The notes beneath the pieces are model-generated. The model was given only the letters and a program-made list of their open reading frames with translations, did not search any database and was not told where the DNA came from. The position numbers and the translations under genes are program-made. From contig JAPTJF010000052.1 of the NCBI GenBank assembly GCA_029339195.1, positions 62,001-126,000 of the forward strand: 64,000 nt of DNA, written 5' to 3'. This document shows, piece after piece, positions 39,301-50,400 of the stretch (the first letter of the stretch is position 1; each line of letters opens with the position of its first letter). Source of the stretch: Micractinium sp. NFX-FRZ. Its lineage: Eukaryota > Chlorophyta > Trebouxiophyceae > Chlorellales > Chlorellaceae.

Positions 39301-41036
39301 TGGGGTTGCGTGGTCGAGGCGGCAGCAGTGGCTGGGAAGCCCAGTGTGGCGCAGAGCGTCATGCTGCGCATGCGGGCCGCGGGCGTGCCGCCAAACGTGA
39401 TCGCCTACACCTCCCTCCTCTCCAGCTACGGTGCCACGCGGGATGTGGCGGCGGCGGAGGGCGTGCTGCGCCAGATGGCGGCGGAGGGGTGCAAGCCCAA
39501 CAAGAAGACGTACACCGAGCTCATGTCGCAGCTGGCGGCCAGGGGTGCGTGGATGCTCAGCTCGGCGGGCGGTTGATGAACGAGGGCGGTGGCCCCAACA
39601 GACCCCGCCAGCTTCAGCAGACACCAGCATTCTTAGCATTCCCAGCAGCCTCCAGCATCCCCAGTTGGGGTGGCCAGGGCATGCAGCTGGTTACAGCAGG
39701 CATGCTAGCCCCGGCCAGGTTTGCGTGTGCTGCGTCCACCAGCGCACAAGCCATTGCTAGCCAAATGTGCTGCCACTGCTTGTTCTGCGCGCCTGGCACG
39801 TGGCGCCTGCAGGGATGTACGAGGAGTGCCAGCGCTACTTTGAGCAAATGGTGGCAGGTGGGGCTGCTGTGGCGCTGTCCCGCTGCCCACGCTGCGTGCG
39901 CTGCATTGTGGGCCGCGTGTGCGAACTCAGGCTGCGGAGATGAGGGGGCAGGGCCAGGGCTACATGGGCGCTTGGTGCTGGTATGCAGGCGGCGTCACTT
40001 CACCGTGCCGCTGCACCCGAGTGTCCCCCCACCACACCCTGCTTCCCCCTGCACCACCCTGACCCTGCGCCATGCTGCTGCAGAGGGCTGGCCCGCCGAT
40101 AAAGTGAGCTACGCCATCCTCATTGACTCGATGCTGCACCGCTGGGCGGCGGACCGAGAGGGCCAGCAGCCGCTGCTAGAGCTTGTGCAGGCGCGGTGGG
40201 AGGAGGCAGTGGGCGCAGGCGCGCTGGCGCCACACACATACATTCACCAGCCCCAGGGGCGCATGGTTTTGGACCTGCATGGCTACTCCGGATGGACTGG
40301 CCAGCTGGCGGTGCTGGCCACGCTGGGCCAACTGGCGGCGCAGCACGCACAGCACCCACGTGGCATCGCCGGCCACATCAGCAGGCTGGACGTGATCACG
40401 GGCAGGGGGAACCGCAGGTGCGTTTATGGGCGGGGGAAAGTTTGTTTGAAAGAATACAAGAAATGCTGAGTGTGATGGAGAGGGGGGAGGCTGAGAAGGG
40501 GCATGGGCTAGAGACTTGGCTGGGCCGGTGCGTGGCTGAGAAAGCTACAAGGTTCATTTAGGGGCCCATGGGCGATTGGCCTTGATGGTTGGCTAGCTGT
40601 CTGATCGTGCGTAAGTAGGGCGACAGCTGGCAGGACTGACACCTGGCACCCTGGAGCTTTGCATGGAGCAGAACATTGTGCGTACGGCTGGCTGGTGCAG
40701 GGCAGACCAGCTTTCACATGCTGGCAGGGCTGACAGCCCTGCTGCCTCCGCCCCTGGCGCCCACCTGGTTTCATCTTGCACCCGCCTGCCCACTTCCCTG
40801 CCCGCCTGTCCGCCCGCCTGCCTGTCCGCTGCAGCACCCAGCGCCATCGCCCCGTGCTGCGGGAGCTGGTGCTTGAGATGCTGCAGCACATGCTGCCTGT
40901 GGAGTTTGCGCAGGCCAACGATGGCATTCTCGTGCTGCACGCGCGGGAGCTGCGCAAGCTTTTGGAGTCGACGCGGGCCGCCGGCAAGAGCTTCACTCTG
41001 GCAGCGATGCAGCACTGCCTGGTGGAGCCGCCCTGA
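36148..41036 (+). CDS. Organellar PPR-SMR protein
   Basis: Nine exons give 789 residues: 36148-36751, 36945-37483, 37927-38056, 38332-38495, 38941-39045, 39298-39544, 39813-39857, 40084-40417 and 40835-41036. The first 200 residues are Ala-, Ser- and Arg-rich with Ser and Ala homopolymers, fitting an organelle transit peptide plus a disordered region. Pentatricopeptide repeats follow, for example LLQEMRQRGVAPTDHVYRAL, FEDMRASGVTPSLATWSALL, ALTKAFARSGDWRRAVDVVE and MLRMRAAGVPPNVIAYTSLL. A C-terminal Smr domain (about 672-725) has LDLHGYS and the VITGRGNR motif. PPR-SMR proteins bind specific organellar RNAs and often act in plastid gene expression (for example SVR7, pTAC2, GUN1). The repeat code is too short and diverged to name a target. 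The start is the first in-frame ATG. Confidence 0.88.
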
Positions 41037-41361
41037 CTGAGCTGGCAGCGCTGGGTGCAATGGCACAGCTGTCATGAACTCTTGTCTGGCGCCCCTTGTT
41101 CCCTGCCCTCCATGTAACAACTCCATGGACACTGGCGGCAGCGGCTTCGCGGCGCCCAGCTGGCGCCGTGGTGCCTCTGTTTGTGGATCTGTTTGTGGAC
41201 TGCGATCGGCTGGCGGTTCGGAACCCGTCACATTGCCTTTTGCTCAATTACAGCTCGCTGTTTGAGCCGGCAGGACCTGCGCAGCGGGGAGAATGGCTTG
41301 TGCAAGCAGCTCTTCTGCAGGCATTTGGTTGGTTTGAGCCCCCAGAAGCGGGCCTATTACA
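41037..41361. other. Spacer between PPR-SMR and first CAT permease
   Basis: 325 bases hold the PPR-SMR 3' UTR, with a TGTAA at 41113, and the promoter and leader of the downstream permease. No further gene is visible. Confidence 0.5.
41113..41117 (+). terminator. TGTAA polyadenylation motif, PPR-SMR gene
   Basis: TGTAA lies 77 bases after the TGA at 41036. Confidence 0.55.
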
Positions 41362-44300
41362 ATGGGGTTCTCGCTGCTGCGCCCTCACCAGCGCGAGTTC
41401 GTCGGGGAGTACCTCCGTGCGCTGCGCAACACCCCTGAAATCTTCAGCCGCCTGGCTTTCAGAAGGCGCACCCTTGAGCAGGAGCTGCAAGAGGTAAGTC
41501 GACCAAGGCCCCAACCGTGGCCAGCTGCCGCCGCCGCTGCCGCCGCCAGCTGCTGCCCGGCACCGACCTGCCAGCTGCCGCCGCTACCGCCGGAGGCGTC
41601 GCATGCATTCTTGGCCCTCACTCCCCCTCTCCGGCGCCGAACAAGGAGCTGAGCTGTTGTGTCCGTCTCCTCTGCAGGCGCTGCTGCGTGGCAGCCTCAG
41701 GAAAGCATTCAACAGCTTCGACCTGCTGATGCTGGGCCTGGGAATCGTGATTGGAAGCGGCTGGCTGCAGCTGACCGGCGTAGCAGCGCAGGACTATGCC
41801 GGGTCGGTTGGCAGGCCTTGCAGGGCTGCTGCTCCCCACAACATGCCGGGTGTGCGGTGGCTGTGTGCACCCGCCTGGGTTGGCTCGAGCTGGAGCACTG
41901 ATGCTGGGATGGTCGCACTGGCCGCTCCGCCTGCGTTGCCCCTTGCACACCCTCCTCTCCCCCCGCTTCGTGCAGTCCCGCAATCGTCGTCAGCTACTTT
42001 TTCGCCGGCATGGCTGCGCTGCTGGCGGCGGCCTGCTATGCAGAGCTGTGAGTTGGGGGCCGGGGGCAGGCGCATGTGGAGCAGCACAATCACATTTGCG
42101 TCCACCCGTGCATGGTGTGTGCACTGGTGTGCGGCGCTCCCTGCGCTGGGTCGGCGTACGCTGCTGGGTGCTGAGCCACAGGGCTGCTGTGCACATGTGC
42201 TCCCAGGTGCAGCGTTGCGCTGCATTGCATGGCATGGAGCTGCTGCCTCAGCCCAGCTGCTTGCCGGGCCTCCCCCTCCCCCCGCCCCCTCCCCCACCCC
42301 CGCAGGTGCCTGGAGTACCCAGTGTCTGGTGGCGCCTTCTCGTACGTCATGGTGGGTGCTGCACCTGCACCCGCCAGCTGGCAGTGCTGCTGCTCACGCC
42401 ACACAGCAGGATGCGCAGCATACGGGACATGCATGATGGTATCGGCAGACGCAGGCGCTTGGGTGCTGCCTCGCCGCACCGTGCACAGCCTGCCTGCTGC
42501 CGGGCCTCCTGCTTGCCTGCGTTGCGCCTGGCGCAGTTGGTATACCCGTGTGCCCCCACTTGTCCACCGCCCAGCCGTCCGTGGCACCGGTCCCCCGTCC
42601 CCCACATTAATTTCCAGCCCCACCCGCTGGTTGATGGCCACCATCCCCCCATGCCTCGCGTGTGTACTTCTGCCTCGCCGCCCTCCGCTGCTGTGCAGGT
42701 CACCTTTGGCGAGTTTGCCGCGTTTGTGGCGCTGGCCGGCCTGCTGCTGGAGTATGCGCTGGGCATGGCTGCCGTGGCGCGCGGCTTCTCCTCCAACCTG
42801 GCCGCGCTGCTCAACATACAGCCGGACAATGTCCGGGTGTGGGCCGACATCTCTGGAGAGCAGCACAGCTTCGACATTGTGGCGGCGGCCATTGTGCTGG
42901 TCATGTCGCTGCTGCTGAGCCTGGGCGTGCGGGAGAGCGCGCACTTTATCAGCGGTGGGTGGGTGGGGCCGGCGGGGCGGCAAGGGGCCACGCTGTGCTG
43001 TGCTGCGCTGCAGCCACGAACTGTGGTGAAGCTATGCTGTGCTGTGCCGTGCTGTGCCGTGCCGTGCTATGCTGTAGGCGGGAAGGGGGCTAAGGTGTGC
43101 TGCGCTGCGCTGCAGCCACGGCTGTGGTAAGCCGCCGAGGGTTCACCCCTCACCGTGTCGTGGGCGCTGTCATCATGCTTGTCACTCCGTCGGTGACACA
43201 TTGCGCACCCCCTCTCTGCCCTGCAGCCATGACTGTGGTGAAGCTGGCTCTGGTGGTGGCGGTGGCGATTGTGGGCTACACGCGTGGCGCGTGGGCCAAC
43301 CCTGACGGCCTGCCCATCACCCACTGGCGCCCCTTTTTCGTGCCGGAGTGGGACGTGGATGGCATTTTTATGGGGGCATCCACCGTCTTCTTCTCCCTCA
43401 CAGGCTGGGATGCCATCGGCAACGCGGCAGAGGAGGTGGGGCCACCACGCCACGCCTGGGAGGCAGGGGCCGTGGCTGTGCTGGGGTGGTCATGGTGGCA
43501 CGGAACCCGTCATGCCCGGCGGGCCTGGGCGAGGGTGGTACCTACCTTGCATGCCCGGCGGCAGTCTTTGCCCGCTTGCATGCCAACAGCAACAGCGTGG
43601 CGCGGTGGAGCAACTCTGTATGAGCAAGTGTGGCGGGAGCTATCGACAGTCAGCGCCAGCCTGCTGTGCCCTGCTGCCCCCAACCCTGCTGGCCCCTGCA
43701 CCCCTCGCCCTGCCCAGCACTCCCTCATGCACGCCCCGAACACCAGCCACCTGCTTGCCCCCCCTCCCGCTGCTCGCTGCGCTGCAGGTGCAACACGTGA
43801 GCTCCCTGCCCACGTCCATCCTGGGCACTGTGCTCATCGCCACGCTGGTGTACCTCATGCTGGCTTTCTCCCTGGTGGTCATGACCTGGCCCAACATCGT
43901 GTGCCCAGATCCAAGCTTGGTCACGAGCGAGACCTGCACAGTGGGATTCATTTCAGCCTTCCTCGGGCACGGTGAGGCGCTCCCTGTGTGGAGACCCTGT
44001 AAATCATGCGGTCCGCAACGTGCACTTTCTGGGCAGCACACCAGGCCAGGCGCACAACATCCAGTGCCATTAGGCAGCAAGCAAGAATGCACAGTGAGCA
44101 CGGTGTGGCAGCACGCCTCACGGCCTGCCTCCACTTCAGCGCTTCTTCCTCCTGCTCCCCCTCCCCTGCGCTCTCCGTGCACTGCCTGCAGCACGTGGCC
44201 GTGCTGGCCGCTGTGTGACCCCCGAATAGTTCGCCATCTCTTCCCGCTATTTATCCTCTCTCCCCCACCCTGCAGGCTTGAAGTGCATGCAGCACATGAC

Positions 44301-47279
44301 TGCTGTGTGCCGTCATCACATGCCCCGCTTTCCAAGCCCGTACCCCCGTCCCTCCTTCCCCCCCCACCAGGCCTGAAGAGCACGTGACTGCCCTGGTGGC
44401 GCTGTTTGGCATCGTCACATGCCCCGCTGTCAAAGCTTGTACCCCCGTCCTGCCTCCCCCCAACAGGCCTGAAGAGCATGCAGTACGTGACCGCGCTGGC
44501 GGCGCTGTTTGGCATAATGACAGCCTTGACAGTAGGCCTGTTCTCCGTCTCCCGCATCGTCATGGTGGCCAGCAGGGACTGGCTGCTGCCGCCCTTCCTG
44601 GCGCGCGTGTCGCGGCGCACGCAGACGCCGCTGCTGGCGCAGATGGTGTTTGGCGTCATCATCGGTGGGTGGGCCGGTGGCCGGGCGGGGCCTCTTGGGT
44701 GTTGCGCAAGGCAAGCAGTCCCAAGCGCACTGGGGGGGAGCACCCCGGTCAACCTGAAGGCGCACACAAGTCCCCCCGCCGCCCTGCCACCCTGCAGCCG
44801 TGGCAGCTGCTTGCCGAACTGAGTGCTGAGTGTACCACAGGCCCTTTACCCTGCATCTTGCATCCTACACCTTGGGCCTCACACCTTGCCTTGTTGTGTG
44901 CAGCCCTGCTGGCGCTGCTGGTTGAGGTGGATGCGGCCACTGCCCTGGTCTCCTTTGGCACGCTCGTCAGCCTCTGGCTCGTCTGCAACGCCCAGCTGTA
45001 CCGCCGCTACTTCCCAGAAGTGCAAATGCGCTTCACCCGGTACGCTGCCTGCCCATGCCCAGTCCCGTGCACGCTGAATGCCAATCACTACTGACCGGCA
45101 CACCTCCACAGCCACCAGGGTTGGCGCCTCCTTGGCGCATACAAACGGGCAAGGCCTGGTGTGTGTGTTTATTCTCGATGGCACCCTGCCAGGCACCCGC
45201 GGGCGTCACTGTGTGCCCTCCCTGCTTGAGTGCTGCTGCAGGTATGGCACTGTGGAGACCGCCCCCAAGCAGGAGCTCCACAGCTGGGCGGTGGGGCGCC
45301 ACCTATCGGCACGCGCCCGCAAGGCGCTGGTGTGGGCGCACATTGCGGCCATCAACGCCACAGTCGTCGGTGAGCTCACTGCCCCTCTTCAATACAGAAA
45401 AAGAAAGTGCTGGGCACGCACATGAAGGCTGGTAGGCAGGCCACGGCACAGCGGGGCGCAGACAGGATCAGTGGCAGTCAGGCGGGTACACAGATGCACG
45501 GCTGGCACGAGCTGGGCGAGTGCAGTGCGCCTGCAGCGGCTCACAGGCGCTGCTGCCGGGCTGCCAATGAGCCCGCCCTCCCTCTGCACCCCCTCCCGCC
45601 ACCCAACCCGCAGGCTTGGCCACCTACTATGCGGAGACAACCACAGATGTGGTGACCAATAGCTGCCCTGCAGCGCCGCCCCCGCCTGGCTCCCCCCCGG
45701 CACCTGCGCAGCCGGGGGCGCCGCTGCCGCCTCCCTGGCCCTACTCGGACCCCAAGCTGGCGGCCTGCTACCCAGGAGCCGCAGATGTGCACCACAGTCT
45801 GGCGCCGGTGTACTTTGCTGTGGCCTGGGCGGTGGCCACCCTCTCCCTGCAGCTGGTGTGCCCACTGGAGTATGAGCCAGCCGGGTGGCACATCCCCCGC
45901 TGGCTAATGCCCTGGCTGCCCTCTGCGGCAATCGCGCTGCTCGTCTTCAGGCAAGCTCCCGGCATACTGCCTTTTGGCAGGGGCCTGTCGCCACGGTACT
46001 GTTTTGTTTCCTGTGTTGCCCAGGCAGCAGAGCGCAGGTCCAAACGTGCCGACGGCAACTGCCTGCTCCCCCCACACAGCATGCGCCCTCTCCTGCCTTG
46101 AGGCAGACAGGCGCCCGGGTTCCCACGCCTGCAGCCCTGTTTGCTTGCCCGCACCCCCTGCAGCCTGGGCGCCATGCCACACAGTGACTACTGGAAGATA
46201 GGTAAGGGAATGGTGTCCGGTTCGTGGTCGATCATGTGGTCAACCATTACCATGCGTCAGCAATGGCCGCTGGCGATCTTTGAGGCAAGGCAGGCAGGCA
46301 ATGCATGCCGCGCAGCTGCTTGCTTTGTTGTCATGGGTGCATCATCGCTCCCTCCCCCTCGCCTGCTCTCTCCCGCCTTCCGAGCCCTGGCATGCCCACC
46401 TGCCCCCTCATTCTATGCCCCTCTCCTGCTGCTGTATGCCTGCAGGCATCTACTTCATCGCCCTGCTCACCTTCTACCTCCTCTTCAGCCTGCCCATGTC
46501 GTACATCAAGCATAGCCGGGTGGACTACAACAACACCGACGAACTCAAGTGAGGCAGGGGGGGGGGGCGCGGATGCTGTTGTGGGTGGCAGGCGGTGCGT
46601 CACTACTGCACAGGCCCGCCCCGCCCCTCTGGCCGACTGGCTGGCTGACTAGGCCTGGCCAGGCCAGGAATGCCTGGAGGGCGGTCAGCTCACCACAAGG
46701 TGCACTCCAATCCTTCCTGCCTTCCTCTGTTCACTGCCCTTCCTTACGCTCAACCAATCAATCAATTCTGCTATCACCCTCTTTACTCTCAAACAATCAA
46801 TCCACTCTGCCATCACCCTGCCATGCAGCGTGGTGGAGCTGGTGCTGGTGGACGGCAAGTGGCAGCCATCCTGCGGACGGCCGTCCAGCCTACCGCCCAT
46901 GGTCCCCGCCGCGTCTCTACACAGCTCTGGTGTGGGCATTGGCTCTCACCCCGACCTCTCCCTGAAGTCGTTGCCAGGCAGCGGTCCAATGGCCAAGCAG
47001 TACGGCACGGTGCTCCTCCCAGCCGGCAGCGCAGGGCTGGGCAGCAGGCCAGGCAGCGTCACAGCAGCGGGCCCCGGGCGGCCCGGGAGCGTCGCTGTGG
47101 TGGCGGCGGGGCGGCATGGAGGGAGCCGCCTGGGAGGGCGCGGCGGCGGGCGCGGCGGCAGGGGCGGGGGTGGTGGGGGCGCTGCCACGCCGCAGCCCAC
47201 CTCGCCGCATTCGCAGGCGGCCGCTGCGGGGCGGGCGCAGCCGGTGCTGCCGCCAACGCAGGAAGGCCCCGAGGGATAA
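41362..47279 (+). CDS. Cationic amino-acid transporter, copy 1 (APC superfamily)
   Basis: Fourteen exons give 804 residues: 41362-41493, 41678-41802, 41976-42047, 42306-42351, 42699-42954, 43227-43435, 43788-43971, 44467-44664, 44904-45039, 45242-45369, 45614-45950, 46164-46201, 46446-46548 and 46829-47279. It is a multi-span plasma- or vacuolar-membrane permease. CAT-family marks are SFDLLMLGLGIVIGSGWL (first helix), YPVSGGAFSYV, VFFSLTGWDAIGNAAEE, and the loop VASRDWLLPPFLARVSRRTQ. C-terminal helices include FAVAWAVATLSLQLVCPLEY. A Pro-rich loop (PPPPGSPPAPAQPGAPLPPP) and a Gly/Arg-rich tail (GGRGGGRGGRGGGGGG) are absent from copy 2. The intron after exon 11 (donor 45951) begins GC. The substrate is inferred from family only. 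Copy 2 follows 210 bases downstream. Confidence 0.9.
42990..43130 (+). repeat. GCTGT-type degenerate repeats in a CAT-1 intron
   Basis: The intron after exon 5 carries runs such as GTGCTGTGCCGTGCTGTGCC and a duplicated GCTGCGCTGCAGCCACG segment. The equivalent intron of CAT-2 (49035-49210) has the same repeat class. Confidence 0.6.
44276..44466 (+). repeat. Two degenerate copies of the exon 8 acceptor and exon start (CAT-1)
   Basis: Units of 95 and 96 bases begin at 44276 and 44371 and end in the true exon 8 start at 44467. Each unit begins with an AG acceptor followed by a GCYTGAAG exon-like start, then a pyrimidine-rich tract leading to the next AG. The 44371 copy matches the true exon closely (GTGGCGCTGTTTGGCATC) but has lost bases and carries an in-frame TGA, so these copies look like decoys, not exons. 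Confidence 0.8.
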
Positions 47280-47489
47280 TGCCCCTGCAGGGAAATGAGG
47301 CATTGTTTTTCACATTCAACTTATCATAGCATACAAGCCGTGGCAGAGCCCCAGTCTCCCAGAGAAAGGCAGTGGCGGGTGGCGGTGCCGCCAGGCTGGC
47401 GCGCTAGTGTGTCTTCTTGAGTTCTTGTATCTCACCCATGCATTGTGGGCTCCCAGCGCTGGAATGCATTCAATGTGCTCCATCTGATC

Positions 47490-50400
47490 ATGAAAGACTC
47501 CATATTCAAGGAATGGTGGCAGGCGCTATGCCAGACGCCTCAGATCTTCCGCCACACAGCCTTTCGAAAGCGCACTCTAGAAGAGGAGCTCCAGGAAGTG
47601 AGGCAACTCGGGCCCGCGCCCGGACCTGACCTTTTCATACTTGTTTGAGCGCTCCTGCTGCCGGTTGGCGCAGAGCGTCTCGTGCATGTGCACTCTGGCT
47701 CGAAGGGTAGGCCCTTGCGAACGGGCACTTGCCGCACCTTGCCAAAGGCAGCGCTGCACGCCAGCGGAGCGCCACCCGCCGTGCGCCCAACTGCCCGTGT
47801 GCCCGTCCGCCCAACTGCCCATGGCCTGCAGGCGCTGTTACGTGGCAGCCTGCGCAAGGCATTCAGCGGCTTTGACCTGCTGATGCTGGGGCTGGGAATT
47901 GTCGTCGCGACCGGCTGGGGAATGCTGACGGGCACCGCTGCTGAGAAATATGCCGGGTGCGCGGCTGGCCGGACCTTGCACGCCCCAGACAAACCTCTTC
48001 CTTGCCTCTTGAAAGAAAGGCGCTGGTGTTGCGCAGCGTCTGCGTCGCTCACTGCCACAGGCCCACCACGCTGTGACCAGTGCCCCCTGCCTGCCTGCCT
48101 CCCTGAAACCCTAGCGGTCGATCGTAGAACAGTCTCCCTTTCCCCCCGCTGCAGGGCCTCTGTCATCCTCGGCTACCTCTTTGCCGGCACGGCCGCGCTG
48201 CTGACGGCAACCTGCTACGCAGAGCTGTGAGTGGTTTTTTGCTTGGGCGGCGACGTGAGCGGAGCCACAGCACGAGGGCAGCTGGTTCATGCACGGCAAC
48301 GGGTGCACTGCTGCACTGCTTGTTGCAACAGTCAGCGAAGCACGGAACCCTGACCCACCCCCTGTGCCTTCAAATTCCATGCCCTCCTCCTCACCGCACC
48401 CCCGCCCTTGCAGGTGCCTGGAGTACCCGGTGTCTGGCGGCGCGTTCTCCTACATCATGGCAAGCAGGGGTGCTGGGTGCACCTTTTGGCCGGGATGCAT
48501 GCCATACAGCAGCCATACAGCAGCAGCAGTCTATACAGCCCTATACAGCCATACACAGCCCTATACAGCCCTATACAGCCATACAGCAGCAGCAGTGTAC
48601 ACAGCAGATGCAGGCACAGCGCATGGCGGCAGGCCTGGCTCCCAGATTCCTGCGTTGATGCCACAACTTGCTGCAGCAGACGTGGTTGGCGCGCTGCCCG
48701 CCAACCTCGTACTGGCGCCCTCCCTGTTGAACCCGTTGGCCATTGCAGGTGGTGTTTGGCGAGCTGCCCGCTTACCTCACGCTGTGCGGCCTGCTGCTGG
48801 AGTATGCGCTGGGCATGGCTGTCGTGGCGCGCGGCTTCTCCCGCTACCTCGCCCGCCTCTGCAACGCCGAGCCCTCCCTCTTTGTCATCGAGCTGGGGGA
48901 GAATGACGACTACATCCTGGACCTGATGGCGGCTTTCATTGTCCTCCTCATCTCCTTCCTGCTCTCCCTGGGCGTGCGGGAGAGCGCGGTGTTCATCAGC
49001 GGTGGGTGGGCGGCGCCGGCGGGGCGGCGCTGTGCTGCACTGTGGGGGCACTGTGCCATGCTGTGCTGTGCCATGCTGTGCTGTGCTGCGCCGTCGTGTG
49101 CTGTGCCATGCTGTGCTGTGCTGTGCCGTGGCGCGCGAGTGGTCATCAAGCGGTGCGGCCGGCCGGCTGTGCTGCGTGCTGCGCCGCGCTGCGCTGTGCT
49201 GTGCTGAGGGTGTTTTGCTGTTGTCTCATCGGCGGGTGGAGACGGGTGTATTTCGGGGGCGGGGGCAGCTGCCGTTAGGGCGCCCATTGCCATGCCACCC
49301 CGGCCCCTCTGCAGCACAGCACAGCACAGCACAGCAGGGCGAGCTGTGATGGTCTAGGAACAGGCCCACAGACAAGCTGTGCTCTGTCCAACACTGCACG
49401 CAGGCACTACCTGTCTGAAGCTGGTGCTCATCGTGTTCATCTGCATTGTGGGGTACACGCAAGGCACGGTGGGGCAGCTGTACCACCCGCCCCAGCAGCC
49501 GTACCAGCCCAGGTGGCTCAACACGGGGGACCAAGCGGTGAACAACACACTCCACGTCATCTACGGCCCTCTGTCGCCCTTCTTCGATCCGGGGTACCAA
49601 GCTGACGCCATCTTCCTGGCAGCTGCCATGCTGTACTTCACTTTCACAGGTGAGCAGCTGTGAAGCAGCTGTTGTGCTGGTGGGCAGAGGGCAGAGAAGG
49701 CAGGCTGGTGCATGCCTCGTCAACCTCTTGGGATTTGGTTCGTCCTGAAGTTGACTCCTCTCTCAGGGGATGTGAATAGCTGTAATGGCTAGACTAGACT
49801 AGGCGGGCTGGGGGTGGAGCGGTGGCCCGGCTGTGTCTGAAGCCTGTGCGCCGGGAGGCACATCTAGGCACGCGATGCCTGCTGCCCAGCATGCACTGCC
49901 GCCATACGATGTTGTGGTGTCGCTCCCCCTGTGCTGCTGTGCAGGGTATGACGCAATCTGCAATGCGGCAGAGGAGGTGGGTACGCACCCGAACCTCTGC
50001 TGCTTGCCTTCTGCGGGAAAGGCGGGTGGAAGGGCAGGCGGAGCGGCTGCGCACCACTGCTGCTGCACGGCACCACATCCCACAACAGCCGCACCCGCGA
50101 TGGCCCGCAGCCTGTACATCCCGCATCCTGAGTCGCCCGCAGCCGCCTGTAGCCAAGATCCCAGATAGCGCACAGCCCATACGCCAGCCACTCCATACCA
50201 ACCTGCTTGCCCGCGCCCCTACCCTCGGCACTCGCACGCTTGCAGGCCCGTTTCTCACACCACCCTGTGCAAGGAGAGCTCCTGGGCAACGCTGACCTGG
50301 AATGTTGCGTTCCATGCAGGCCCGCAATGTGGCGCATCTGCCCCTGGCTCTGATGGGCACTGCTGGGCTGTCCATGCTGCTGTACATGCTGCTGGCGCTG

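Noticed and set aside
44276..44466. Possible mutually exclusive alternative exons in CAT-1
   Set aside because: The copies carry a stop or break the frame and lack the rest of the exon, so productive alternative exons are unlikely. They are kept as decoy acceptors.
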